A DNA stretch of 64,000 nucleotides from Bacteroidales bacterium. Its GTDB lineage: Bacteria > Bacteroidota > Bacteroidia > Bacteroidales > JAIOZK01. Positions 39,739 through 50,382 of the stretch are shown one piece after another (the first letter of the stretch is position 1; every line of letters begins with the position of its first letter). A model generated the notes under the pieces. The model had not been told where the DNA came from and did not search any database. It worked only from the letters and a program-made list of their open reading frames with translations. Where the stretch lies: positions 1 to 64,000 of the forward strand of contig JAIPBS010000020.1 of the NCBI GenBank assembly GCA_021738625.1. Reading direction: 5' to 3'. The position numbers and the translations under genes are program-made.

Positions 39739-40506
39739 ATGCGATTTCTTTTCAAAATATCATTGTTTGCCTTATTCATTGGGATACTGATGAATGGGGC
39801 CAAGGCCCAGGAGATCGACCCTGAGTTGCTGGCAGACAGTATTTTGTATAAAAAGACCATAAGCGGCGGGGCGATTTTCCATACCAGGGGATTGGGCCTG
39901 AAGTTTCAGAAAGGGAAGAATCTGACGGTCAACAAGAATCTTTACTATGAGGCTCAATTCGTAAGCATGAAATCCAACAGAGAGATCAAATCACTCAATC
40001 CATATTTTGTAAATGCCAAACCCTATATTTACGGAAAACAAAACTATGTTTTCATGCTTCGTGCAGGGGTTGGTATCAACAAAAGGCTTAACCAGAAACC
40101 ATACTGGGGCGGTGTTGAATTAAGATACACCTTATCGGGCGGGGTTTCTATGGGACTGGCCAAACCCGTTTATCTGTATATCATTAACTTTACCAGCAGC
40201 CAGTATGAATATGAGATCACAACAGAAAAATACGAGCCCGAAAATCATTATTTCGATAATATATACGGAAGGGCGCCTTTTACGGAAGGCATCGGTGAGA
40301 TGAAATTTTATCCGGGCATATACGGCAAGGCCGGACTTGATTTTGAGATCGGTACCTATAAAACCAAGATCAATTCATTTGAGGCTGGCGGCATACTTGA
40401 GATATTTCCGAAAGGAATCCCCATCATGGCATATAACGAGCCCCGTAATTTCTTTTTTACCCTTTACATCAGTTATTCATTTGGTAAGCGATACAACACG
40501 TATTAA
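39739..40506 (+). CDS. Hypothetical secreted, beta-rich protein
   Basis: 255 aa with signal peptide and C-terminal ...FFFTLYISYSFGKRYNTY. Confidence 0.6.
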   Translation: MRFLFKISLFALFIGILMNGAKAQEIDPELLADSILYKKTISGGAIFHTRGLGLKFQKGKNLTVNKNLYYEAQFVSMKSNREIKSLNPYFVNAKPYIYGKQNYVFMLRAGVGINKRLNQKPYWGGVELRYTLSGGVSMGLAKPVYLYIINFTSSQYEYEITTEKYEPENHYFDNIYGRAPFTEGIGEMKFYPGIYGKAGLDFEIGTYKTKINSFEAGGILEIFPKGIPIMAYNEPRNFFFTLYISYSFGKRYNTY

Positions 40507-40668
40507 CCCTCAATTGACTTGGGCTTTTCCTTCATTTTATCAAATCCCTAAAACAAGTCGAACGAATCGCCTGAGATTCATTGTATGTGATTGAGTGCTT
40601 TTAGGAGTCCATCTAAAATTAAAAAACTCGTGATGCATCGAGTATTCGCTGAAGTTTTTTTAGCCCAT

Positions 40669-40699
40669 AAAAAAAGCCACTTCCTGTTGAAAGCGGCTT
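40669..40699 (-). terminator. Intrinsic terminator for the 40724 gene
   Basis: Minus strand AAGCCGCTT/AAGTGGCTT stem (one G-U), then T run. Confidence 0.6.
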
Positions 40700-40723
40700 T
40701 CTCAAGTGATCGTATATCGGTTT

Positions 40724-43045
40724 TTATTTATCAAGAATGATTTTCTGAGAATAGGTTTCCTCTCCTTTTTCAAGCCTTATCAGGTAGATTCCGCTTGAAA
40801 GATCGCTAATGTTGATCCGCTTGTTATTAAGGCCTGATTTGGTGATGAATGTTTCATCTACAAAGGTCTGGCCCAGCAAGTCCATAACCATAATGCGTAC
40901 GGGATCGTTTACTGAAGCATTGATATCAAGATTTATTATACCATGACATGGATTCGGATACAGGTTAATCATTTCTGCAAAGCTGTGGTCTTTAATACCA
41001 ATGGCACCTTCAACTGTAAAGGAGAATGGCTCGGCCCAGGCACTTGTATCTCTATTGAAAGTACTTAATGCCCTGACGCGCCAATAAATGGTTGCGCCTT
41101 CTTCAAAAGGCGTGGAAACCTGAAGCTTGAACCTGGTGCTGTCGAACATCATATTGCCCATGGGATCGTCCCAGTTTTCAGTGTCGTTAAACTGAAGCTG
41201 GTAATGGCTAACACCGCCCAGGGAGTCCCAGCGGATCAAGGGTTTTTGTGAAACTTCGGTTGCACCATCCGCAGGTATCCTGAGGGGAACCGTGGCGATT
41301 GAAGTGAAAGACCATGTTTCAGACCAGTCGGTGGTATCCAGTTCGTGATAGGTTTTTACCTTCCAGAAATATTCATTGTCGAAATAATAAAGATCAACCA
41401 GAGCTTTTCCGGAATCCGACCTGACCGTTCTGTGATTGTTGAATCCGGGATTATCTGCCAGCCAAAGTTCATACTTGTTTACGCCTTTATATTCATTCCA
41501 TTCCAGTGTTGCATCCAATAATACATCTATTTTATTGTTAGTGGGTCGTTTCAATTCAACAATATCGAAAGTTTTAAATGACCAGATACCGGACCAGTCG
41601 GAGAAATCCCCGTTTACCTTGGCTCTGACCCTCCAGTAGTAGGGTGTGCCGAAGTAAAGATCTTCGACTGTATAGCTGTCGTTCGACTCTGTTACGGTAT
41701 AGGTTGTGGCGTTGGGGCTGGTAAAGAAATTGCCTGTATATTCAATAATGTTACCATCCTTACCGACCATGTACCCAGTTGTGGCATCTGAAAAACCGAG
41801 ACCGTAGAATTCATCTTTAATCCCTGCATTGTTTGGGATCCAGTTACCGTTCTGGTAGGTTAAAACATATTCTTCAGTTGCAATGTAGCCGGTTTCTTCA
41901 TCAATCATTTCAATATCTTCCAAAGTGCTGTTGAAAGGCGTTCTGCTAACAACTTGCTGGCGCGTCCAGTCGGTCCCGTTAAAAACGAAAATCCTGCCTG
42001 TTTGCCCAACGGCCCATGCCTGTGTTTCGCTAATTATACTAACGGCAAACATGTCTTTATCCGCTTCATAGTCCAGGGTCCAATCGGTTCCGTTGAAGTG
42101 ATAGATGAATCCGTCTTCACAAACGGCATAACCGAAGTTCTCGTTAAGGAAAAACAAACCAAATACATCAGCTTCCAGCGCGTCCGTCATCATCATCCAC
42201 AGGGCACCGTCATATTTAAATATTTTACCGCCTTCACCGCCAATATAGGCGAGATTCTCATTTATAATAAACAAGCTGTTCAGATCGGCGGTTGTGGGCG
42301 TGCCTGCTTCTTCAAGCACTTCGACCGTGCTCCATGTGCCGTTGTCATAATTGAGGGCGATGCCGCCTTCACCGCAAGCCCATCCGGCTGTTTCGGAAAG
42401 AAATTGCACTGCGTAAAGATCGTCACTTATACCTGATGTTTCTTCCACCCATTGTGTGCCGTCGTTAAATAGGATCATTCCTGATTCGCCAACTGCCCAT
42501 GCATGGGTGGCTTCCATCACATGTACATCATAGAGGTCATCCCCGAAATTTTGTTCGGAAATTATCCAGTCGTTCATGGTGTCGAACTGGATTTCAAATG
42601 AAGAAGTTCCGAGTACTTCTTTCCAGCCGAGTTCAATCTTGACATCAGCTTCATCAGTGAAGTCAGCCGGTTTCCGTGGAAAGATAAAGCCAGTTGTTGT
42701 GAAAACGCCGATTTCAGACCAGGCTGAAGTTTCCAGACCGTCGGTAGCTCTGACTTGCCAGTAATAGGTGGTTGAGAAAATCAGTTCGCTGCAGGTATAG
42801 GATGAATATACCAGACCGGCTTCGTGAATAATGGGAGCCGGGAATGCCGGATCGGTATCCAGGCGTACTTCGTACCTAATATCGTCTGTGTTGCCTGTAA
42901 CGGCATTCCAGTCGAGCGTTACACCCGGATCCTGAAAGGTAACGCCATCAATAGGGGAAACCAGTTCCGGTGTATAAATTCTCTCCTGCGCAAACATCAA
43001 AGTGCTGATCAGTATCAATGAAATTAGTGATAAAGTCCTTTTCAT
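40724..43045 (-). CDS. Fibronectin-III-like / YCF48-like propeller protein with T9SS C-terminal domain
   Basis: 773 aa; WAVGESGMILFNDGTQW, GWACGEGGIALNYDNGTW, AWAVGQTGRIFVFNGTDW; flanking FnIII-like repeats; C-terminal NLYPNPCHGIINLDINA... Confidence 0.75.
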   Translation of the reverse strand: MKRTLSLISLILISTLMFAQERIYTPELVSPIDGVTFQDPGVTLDWNAVTGNTDDIRYEVRLDTDPAFPAPIIHEAGLVYSSYTCSELIFSTTYYWQVRATDGLETSAWSEIGVFTTTGFIFPRKPADFTDEADVKIELGWKEVLGTSSFEIQFDTMNDWIISEQNFGDDLYDVHVMEATHAWAVGESGMILFNDGTQWVEETSGISDDLYAVQFLSETAGWACGEGGIALNYDNGTWSTVEVLEEAGTPTTADLNSLFIINENLAYIGGEGGKIFKYDGALWMMMTDALEADVFGLFFLNENFGYAVCEDGFIYHFNGTDWTLDYEADKDMFAVSIISETQAWAVGQTGRIFVFNGTDWTRQQVVSRTPFNSTLEDIEMIDEETGYIATEEYVLTYQNGNWIPNNAGIKDEFYGLGFSDATTGYMVGKDGNIIEYTGNFFTSPNATTYTVTESNDSYTVEDLYFGTPYYWRVRAKVNGDFSDWSGIWSFKTFDIVELKRPTNNKIDVLLDATLEWNEYKGVNKYELWLADNPGFNNHRTVRSDSGKALVDLYYFDNEYFWKVKTYHELDTTDWSETWSFTSIATVPLRIPADGATEVSQKPLIRWDSLGGVSHYQLQFNDTENWDDPMGNMMFDSTRFKLQVSTPFEEGATIYWRVRALSTFNRDTSAWAEPFSFTVEGAIGIKDHSFAEMINLYPNPCHGIINLDINASVNDPVRIMVMDLLGQTFVDETFITKSGLNNKRINISDLSSGIYLIRLEKGEETYSQKIILDK

Positions 43046-43074
43046 GTTATAATGATTTTAATTTTATTACAGAA

Positions 43075-46000
43075 TTATTTTATTACAATGAATTTACCGG
43101 TTGCCATCTGATTTCCGGAAATCAACCTGATCAGGTAGGTACCCTTTGGCAGATTTGCGGCATCAATTTGTGTTTTGTGTGTGCCCTGGCCAAGGTTGTT
43201 GAGGGTTTTGCTTTGAATGATCCTGCCCGAAAGGTTGTAGATGCTGATCTCAACATTGCTTTGATTGTTAAGCTCGAATTCGATGGTGGCAACATTGCTG
43301 ACGGGATTGGGGTAAACATTTATTTCCGAGACAAACACATCGGGGCTGTTATTTTCTTCGATGCTCACCGGTTGCTGGTACTTGTCGCTTCTGTACATTC
43401 CGCGGCCATAACTGGCAGCATAAATTACGCCAAAGTTGTTTGTTCCCGGGTAAACTTGCCAAACCGTGTCAACTCCATTCCATACCGGAACGTATTCCGG
43501 AAGTTTCTTAACAAGTTGCTGACGGAGCATCATAACGGGGGCCTGTCCCATTTCACCAAATTCGGGTGTCCAGGTCGGATTGGCCGAACCGGTGTTGGTG
43601 GATGAGTATATTCCGTTTTCGGTTCCGATGATCACCAGCTCGCTGTTGTTCATTTCGATCAGGGATGAATAAACAGGCATATGCGGCAGACCACCGTTCT
43701 GTGGGTCACCCTGAATTGATCTGAAATCAGGAATTGAATCCAATGCATTGTCGGTTGCAAAAACATAATGTTCGTTGCCATAGTTTCCGTAGGTTACCAC
43801 AACACGGTTGGGGTCTTGTGGGTCAACGGCAACGGAAGTTACTACCTGTTCTATTTCTTCTCCTGTTGTTGGATTGATAACCGGAAGATATTTGGTGGCA
43901 ACAACACATTTAGGATTGTTGCAATCGGCAGTTTCTTCATTGTATGCCGAATTGATATTGGATATCCTGTATAGGCCGCCTTCGAGGGTTCCAACAAACA
44001 GGTGGTTGGCATCTTCCGAATAAGCCATGCATGAAGGATTTCCTGAAAACTCGGTTTGGGTGTTATTGGCCATATCCCACCAAACGATATCCTGTGTAAA
44101 ATCATGAATTCCCAGGGTCATGTAAACGTGGTTGGTTGCACCGAGAAAATATCTGGCCTGTACGACGTCTTTCACCAGTACGGAGTCGTCTTCGGCAAGT
44201 GGTTGCGTCAACTGATGGTAGAAGGGATACTCCCAGTTGTTGCTTCGTGCCTGGATGATATCACCGGCCTGATAAGTTTTCTTGGCAAAGAACCAAACCG
44301 AATCCCGGCTGGATTGCACGTTGAATCCCTCCCAGAGCAATGCCGGTACAAGAAACTGGCTTTCATCCAGTGTTATTCCATCAAGGAAGGCTGTATTTGA
44401 ATAGTTGCTCCCTGCATCATCACTCCTTCTGAATGCATTGTTGGCGCCGTCAACCCTTGAGTAAATAAACATCAGGGGGTTTATTTTGGATATATCACAA
44501 TATCCGCCTGTTGCATTGATCACCGGGAGACCAGAGGCATTTGTCCAGATTTTTACACCATGATACTGGGTATTGCCCTGGCTGTTGATCAAGCCAATGG
44601 TATTGTTTTCCTGCGTTCCACCCAGAACCAATTCTTTGAAGCCCGATATGCCTGTTGTGTAAAACTGCGTGGTCATATAGTTTTTCATCAGGGGTTCGAA
44701 CTCATAGAGGTTCGGATTAACCAGGCCGATGAAGATACCTGCATTGGTCCCGATAAGAACCTCATTGTTATAACCGGGACGAAATGCATAGATGTGATGT
44801 CCCTGGGGACAGAACAGGAAGTTGAAAGGACTGACAAAATAATTTGATTTTTGCAGCCAGTTGAAATATCCCTGATCGGCTACTTTCTTTCCTTCCCACA
44901 TATTTTCACCTCCAAAGAGGACTTTGCCGGGATTATTGGGCATTACTTCAATGGTGTTGGAATACATTCCGTTGGTACCCAAAACGTCAATGCTGGCGCT
45001 GGCGCCGGGTAAAATAATGCGCCAGTCATCTCCTTTATTGTCCGAATAATAAACGTTTTCGAGCAAACCGCTAATAGGTTTTACTGCGGATGCATACATA
45101 ACATTGGGATCAGAAGGAGCAATGGCAAATTCGATTCTTGCAACATTGTTTGGAAGGCTGTTTTTGCCACCTTCATATTCTTCATAGTCAGTTACCATCA
45201 TCTTCTGGTAAGAGGTGTCGTTGCCAAAGTTAACGGTAAGACTGATATTTTCTCTTAAGGAATCCTTCACGATTAAATAAGGATTGCTGGGTTTGTTGGC
45301 TTTGTTTTCAAAGACAAAATCTTCTCCTGCCTGATAAACGAAGCTGTAATCGTTAACATAAGCAATGACGGAACCATCACTTGCTGTCTCAACATCCAAT
45401 GCGTTACCTTGCATCACTTCGGTGTGGCGCACCTGGTACTGGATGGTTGAATCGTATGTTATCGCCGTAGTATCAGGATTGTATATCAGAACCTCATCAT
45501 CATCCACTTCGATCGAATCACAGGTGATTGTATAGCTGGCCGAGACAGCATAAAAAACGCTGTCAATGGCATAAAGCGGATCGTTCCAGGTTTGACCCTT
45601 GTCGTTCGAGTATTTCAGTCCGCTGTTTGTGGCGGCATAAAGGCGACTGTTCACATTGTCCCATGCCAGTTCGTTTACGAAGATCCAGTCGGCCTGGTCG
45701 TCATTTGGTGTGGTAGGCGTGGTAGATGCAAGATGGGTGAAGGTTTCACCATCGGTTGACATATAAACGCCGTTGCCGATCAGTCCGCCGTTATAGCCAT
45801 AATGGCCGAAAACGGAAAAATTCTGCGCAAAAAACCATTCGCCCGTTCCAACGAAGATCGTACCGTCACCGGCCTGGGTCATGGTGCTAACAGGAAGGTT
45901 GTTTTCCATTCCGTTTGTTTTGTTCCAGGTAAGACCGGCAGTGGTCGATTTCCAGATACCTCCTGTAACATTGCCTGCAAATATGGTTTTTGCTTCACTG

Positions 46001-46314
46001 TCCTGGTTGTCCCACAATAGCGCCCTGGTGCGTCCGGCATAATTATCCGGGCCGAGTTTCTGCCATTCGAGATTGTTTAAAGACCTTCCGCCGTTGGCAT
46101 TTAGGCTGATCTGTTGTTTCGCCTTTAAAACATCCCTTGCATCAAGAATACCGGTGGTTTGATTGTTCCTTAACCTGGAAAAATAGGCAGCGGCATCCTT
46201 CAAAGAATGATTATTACCCCCGTCTTCGGAATCCTTCTTTGAAACATAAGTAAATGATAATAATAAAACAGAAATCAATACTAGTAAGCTGAAGGGTAAA
46301 ATTTTATTCTTCAT
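43075..46314 (-). CDS. Sortilin/BNR-type beta-propeller protein with T9SS C-terminal domain
   Basis: 1079 aa; GGIWKSTTAGLTWNKTNG, KYSNDKGQTWNDP; C-terminal NVYPNPVSNVATIEFELNN...KGTYLIRLISGNQMATGKFIVIK. Confidence 0.8.
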   Translation of the reverse strand: MKNKILPFSLLVLISVLLLSFTYVSKKDSEDGGNNHSLKDAAAYFSRLRNNQTTGILDARDVLKAKQQISLNANGGRSLNNLEWQKLGPDNYAGRTRALLWDNQDSEAKTIFAGNVTGGIWKSTTAGLTWNKTNGMENNLPVSTMTQAGDGTIFVGTGEWFFAQNFSVFGHYGYNGGLIGNGVYMSTDGETFTHLASTTPTTPNDDQADWIFVNELAWDNVNSRLYAATNSGLKYSNDKGQTWNDPLYAIDSVFYAVSASYTITCDSIEVDDDEVLIYNPDTTAITYDSTIQYQVRHTEVMQGNALDVETASDGSVIAYVNDYSFVYQAGEDFVFENKANKPSNPYLIVKDSLRENISLTVNFGNDTSYQKMMVTDYEEYEGGKNSLPNNVARIEFAIAPSDPNVMYASAVKPISGLLENVYYSDNKGDDWRIILPGASASIDVLGTNGMYSNTIEVMPNNPGKVLFGGENMWEGKKVADQGYFNWLQKSNYFVSPFNFLFCPQGHHIYAFRPGYNNEVLIGTNAGIFIGLVNPNLYEFEPLMKNYMTTQFYTTGISGFKELVLGGTQENNTIGLINSQGNTQYHGVKIWTNASGLPVINATGGYCDISKINPLMFIYSRVDGANNAFRRSDDAGSNYSNTAFLDGITLDESQFLVPALLWEGFNVQSSRDSVWFFAKKTYQAGDIIQARSNNWEYPFYHQLTQPLAEDDSVLVKDVVQARYFLGATNHVYMTLGIHDFTQDIVWWDMANNTQTEFSGNPSCMAYSEDANHLFVGTLEGGLYRISNINSAYNEETADCNNPKCVVATKYLPVINPTTGEEIEQVVTSVAVDPQDPNRVVVTYGNYGNEHYVFATDNALDSIPDFRSIQGDPQNGGLPHMPVYSSLIEMNNSELVIIGTENGIYSSTNTGSANPTWTPEFGEMGQAPVMMLRQQLVKKLPEYVPVWNGVDTVWQVYPGTNNFGVIYAASYGRGMYRSDKYQQPVSIEENNSPDVFVSEINVYPNPVSNVATIEFELNNQSNVEISIYNLSGRIIQSKTLNNLGQGTHKTQIDAANLPKGTYLIRLISGNQMATGKFIVIK

Positions 46315-46618
46315 ACCATTAAAATTTATTAAAACATTATTTTTTAGAATAATCCATTTTTTCCCGCCAAAAAGAAGTGCGCAAGTTACACTTTTTTTTT
46401 GTTACGCAATTAACAAAAATCCAAAAATATCAACAAAAATAGCTTAATTGTTTAGCTCCCACAAATATAAGATAATTATTGTCCAAAGCAAGTTTAAGTA
46501 AGTTTACGGTCAGCTGAAATCAGATAACGGCGCAATAATTTGCGATCGTTTTTATGGCCCATTTGGGCTTGTTAGAATTGTTCCATAAAATCTTTAATTT
46601 TGCTGAAAAATAATTGCC

Positions 46619-47773
46619 ATGAATCGAAAATCTTCTATTTTGATTGCCTGTTTCTTTTTTTTATCAGGAGTTTCTTTGGAAGCCCAGGAAAATGATACGA
46701 CCTACCAATTTACACACATCCGGATAAATCCTGCAACAAGCGTGAAAGATCAGCACAAGTCAGGTACATGTTGGGATTTTGCCGGCCTGTCGTTTATTGA
46801 GAGCGAATTGATACGCCGGGGCAAAGGCAAGCATGACCTTTCGGAAATGTATATCGTCCGTATGGTTTATCCTGAAAAAGCTGCGAAATACATTCGTTAT
46901 CATGGCCGTTTCAATTTCAGCATGGGTGGTCAGGCACATGATGTTACCAATGCCATCGCAGCTTATGGCCTTGTGCCAGAGCAAGTGTATCCCGGTCTGC
47001 TGATCGGGGAGCAAAAGCACAATCATGGTGAGATGGACCATATTTTAAGAACCTTTTGTAAGGCTGTTAACGACAAGAAGGGCGGGAAGATCACCCCCGT
47101 CTGGATGGATGCCTATGAGGCCGTTCTTGACGCCTACCTGGGGCCGGTTCCGGAAGATTTTCAATGGCAGGATGACACCTATGATCCTGCCTCATATGCC
47201 GCTTCGCTTGAGATCGATCCGGATGCCTACATTGAGCTGACTTCCTATTCCAACTACCCTTTTAACGAACAGGTGGTTTTGGAGATCCCCGATAACTGGT
47301 CAGACGATTTGTATTATAATGTGAAACTTGATGATCTGGTCCATACCATGAAATATGCATTGGAAAAGGGATATACGCTTGTTTGGGACGGTGATGTCAG
47401 TGACCGCTTCTTCTGTTTTGACGAAGGCGTGGCCATCGTTCCTGATACCGACCCGGAAGAGATGGAAAAAGAAGAACGTGAAGAGATGTGTAAGCATCCT
47501 TTTGAGCAGAAGGAGATCACGCAGAAGATACGGCAGGAGGCGTTCGATAACCGGACCTCAACAGACGACCACCTGATGCATATTACAGGTTTGGTGGAAG
47601 ACCAGAACGGTGTGGTTTATTTCAGGACCAAGAATTCATGGGACAGTAGCAGCAACGATTTTGGCGGATATCTCAACATGTCGGAACCCTATATCAGGAT
47701 GCATACTGTTGCTATTATGTTGCACAAGGATGCGCTGCCTGAGGATTTGGCTGAAAAGTTGAATGTTAAGTAG
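46619..47773 (+). CDS. C1B family cysteine peptidase (bleomycin hydrolase/PepC-like), secreted
   Basis: DQHKSGTCWDFAGLSFIESELI (Cys), DDHLMHITGL (His), RTKNSWDSS (Asn). Confidence 0.9.
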   Translation: MNRKSSILIACFFFLSGVSLEAQENDTTYQFTHIRINPATSVKDQHKSGTCWDFAGLSFIESELIRRGKGKHDLSEMYIVRMVYPEKAAKYIRYHGRFNFSMGGQAHDVTNAIAAYGLVPEQVYPGLLIGEQKHNHGEMDHILRTFCKAVNDKKGGKITPVWMDAYEAVLDAYLGPVPEDFQWQDDTYDPASYAASLEIDPDAYIELTSYSNYPFNEQVVLEIPDNWSDDLYYNVKLDDLVHTMKYALEKGYTLVWDGDVSDRFFCFDEGVAIVPDTDPEEMEKEEREEMCKHPFEQKEITQKIRQEAFDNRTSTDDHLMHITGLVEDQNGVVYFRTKNSWDSSSNDFGGYLNMSEPYIRMHTVAIMLHKDALPEDLAEKLNVK

Positions 47774-47794
47774 TAAGTGGAGGATTAACCCGAC

Positions 47795-48567
47795 CTAAAT
47801 GTTTTCCACCGCGGATTGTGGCAGCCAACCGATGCTGCCGTTTGCGATCTCGATCTCATACCATTCGCCGGCCTGATCGGTAATTTTCACCCTGGTTCCT
47901 TCGTGGACCACAAACAGATCCACACTGGTTTTATTGGGAGCGCTTTTGACGGTTACACTCGGACTGAAAACAATGGCTTCATTGACCTTTTTTGAATAGT
48001 GATATTTTTGTGCAGCCAGGCCCAGGCTGAATGTCGTGAGCGCCAGCACAGTCAGGCCCGTCCAAAAAGCAAACTTGCGAAGCTTCCTGCCGCGACCGGT
48101 GAAATACAGTCCACCCATCAAAACAAACAAAATGAACAGGCCAATGCCGATCTTCGCCCAGGTGTTCACCGAAAACAGATCATAAAAGGTATTCCACCAT
48201 CTGATCAGAAAAATTTCAGGGACGTCTTCGATCCTGTCGGGGATCCGGCTGTTGGCAATCCGAAGGTTGTGAAGGATGTCGGGATTGTTGGGATCCAGTT
48301 TCCTGGCCTTTTCATAATACAATATGGTATGGGCCATATCGTTCAGCTTGAACCAGCATTTCCGATATTGTAATACAACTCTGGGGATTCATAACCCCGA
48401 TCACGTACCTTATTATATTGGACGATGGCATCATTGTACAGTCCTTCATTATACATGGCGTTGCCTTTATGGATCAGTGAATCGGGTGATGCGGCCACCC
48501 ACCCGGTTGATCCGGTCAGCAATAAGACCGATAAAAACAGCTGTATGCCAAAAGCTTTGATATTCAT
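47795..48567 (-). pseudogene. batE: BatE-like TPR/SH3 protein split by a frameshift
   Basis: Two ORFs (48343-48567 and 47795-48337): ...YESPELYYNIGNA | FKLNDMAHTILYYEKARKLDPNNPDILHNLRIA... become contiguous if one base is added near 48353-48357; C-terminal SH3-like region. Confidence 0.75.
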
Positions 48568-48572
48568 ATGAT

Positions 48573-50354
48573 TTATTTCAGTTCCTGTTCAATTTTACTG
48601 ATGATCGTCAATGCCTCTTGGTAGATTTCCTGCATGCGCGAAGCACTTTCACCGGGAGCAAAGCGGGCATATTCCGTATGGTCGAGGGTTTGAATGAACT
48701 GGTCGATGGTTGCCTCGCCTACCTTTTCTCCGGCCAGCTTTTCATGTACTGTATCCCTCGAAAGTTTTGCCCTCGGTATATTGAACTTATCACCAATGTA
48801 GCCCCATAGAGCAGTTGAAATTTCTATGTAAAAATGTCCATCATCACCCTTTTGGAGAAATTGACGTGCCTTCTTTAGATTGTTCCTGGCCACTTTGGTT
48901 GCTCTTCTGTTTTTCAGCAGTATGGTATTTTTTCGTTTGGCCTGCCTGCGTTTAACCAGGAATACCATGATCAATGCAATGACAAAAGGGATGCCGGCCC
49001 AGAGATAAAATGACAGGGAATTGAAGAAATAGCTGTTCACCTTTTGCAGATGATAGGGCCCCTGCATGATGTGCCGGATGTCCTGGCCGATCAGTTCAAC
49101 TTCATCCTGGCTCACGCCGCTGTATGTGATGCCTTCAGAGATCCTGTCGGATTTTTCTACCTTGATGGTAAAGGCTTTCGTTTGCAGATTGATGTATTCT
49201 TCGTTGGCAGGATTGAAACAGGCAAAACTTACCTGCGGTATGTTGTAGGTCCCGTGATTTCTGGGTACAATAAGATATTCGAAGGTTCTGGTTCCTGATA
49301 TGCCTGTTGGGTTTAATTCAATATTGTTTGAAATTTTCGGATCGTAAACTTCAAAGTCGGCGGGAAATCGCAATTCAGGTGCACCGATCAATTCCAGGTT
49401 GCCTTTTCCACTGATCCGTATTTTATAGGTAAGTGCGTCATTGGCCTTCAGTTCCGTTTTATCTACCGAGGCTGAAATGTCAAAATACCCCACGGCGCCG
49501 CTGAATGAAGCTGGCTTGTTGGTCAATGGCAGCGGACTGACATTTATTTTCACGGGATCCGATTTGATGGTAACCACCTGGTAATTGAACCAGTCTTCAA
49601 CCCGGCAGTCGAACTCCAGTGGGTTGATGGTGACCGCGCCGCTCTTTTGCGGGAATAGCGCCACTTGTTTAATCAACGCTTTGTAATACTGAACTCCATC
49701 AACCGTCACAACGGTTTCGGGATTTATGTTGTTGTTCTCCTTTAGCACTTTCACGAAAAAACCCGTAAGATTATGTTTTGAGGTTGCACCCCTGGTAATG
49801 TTCAGCCTGTAATAAAGATTATAGGTGGCGATCAGCTGTTCTCCCACAAAGGGCTTGGAATTGCTGATATCCACATCAATAAACGCATTCGGAACGGATG
49901 CTGAACTTTTAGGCATTTGAGGCTGCCGTTGCGGTTGTTGTGCCTGCGGGCTGCTTTTTGTTTTTCCACCCTGCCCCGCAACCACTTTGATTTTTACCGC
50001 ATTGCTTTGGTATTCTTTGCCCTCAACCCTGATGGTGGCCGGAGCAATAGTGAATTCGCCTTCGTCCAAAGCCTGTAAAGTATAGATGTATTTTTTACTG
50101 AAATTCTGGGTAACCTTGCCGTTGATGATGCTTGTACTCTGCGAAACACTGGTATACGGACCGCTAAGGTACCTGAACTTGCCGAAGTCGGGTCCCCTGA
50201 AATTGCTTCCTTCGGCATTTACTTCATAGGTTAGCTGAAAGCGTTCACCTACTTCCACCACCTGCGTTGCCGATGCAGTGAACTTAACTTCATCAGCCAG
50301 CATGGAAGCGGCCGTAAAGATCAGTAAGCCTATGAAGACGATCGTTTTTTTCAT
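48573..50354 (-). CDS. batD: BatD family protein
   Basis: Start MKKTIVFIGLLIF at 50354; VKFTASATQVVEVGERFQLTYEVNAEG; C-terminal TM. Confidence 0.88.
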   Translation of the reverse strand: MKKTIVFIGLLIFTAASMLADEVKFTASATQVVEVGERFQLTYEVNAEGSNFRGPDFGKFRYLSGPYTSVSQSTSIINGKVTQNFSKKYIYTLQALDEGEFTIAPATIRVEGKEYQSNAVKIKVVAGQGGKTKSSPQAQQPQRQPQMPKSSASVPNAFIDVDISNSKPFVGEQLIATYNLYYRLNITRGATSKHNLTGFFVKVLKENNNINPETVVTVDGVQYYKALIKQVALFPQKSGAVTINPLEFDCRVEDWFNYQVVTIKSDPVKINVSPLPLTNKPASFSGAVGYFDISASVDKTELKANDALTYKIRISGKGNLELIGAPELRFPADFEVYDPKISNNIELNPTGISGTRTFEYLIVPRNHGTYNIPQVSFACFNPANEEYINLQTKAFTIKVEKSDRISEGITYSGVSQDEVELIGQDIRHIMQGPYHLQKVNSYFFNSLSFYLWAGIPFVIALIMVFLVKRRQAKRKNTILLKNRRATKVARNNLKKARQFLQKGDDGHFYIEISTALWGYIGDKFNIPRAKLSRDTVHEKLAGEKVGEATIDQFIQTLDHTEYARFAPGESASRMQEIYQEALTIISKIEQELK

Positions 50355-50382
50355 TTGCCTTGTTGGTATTTCGATTCCATTT

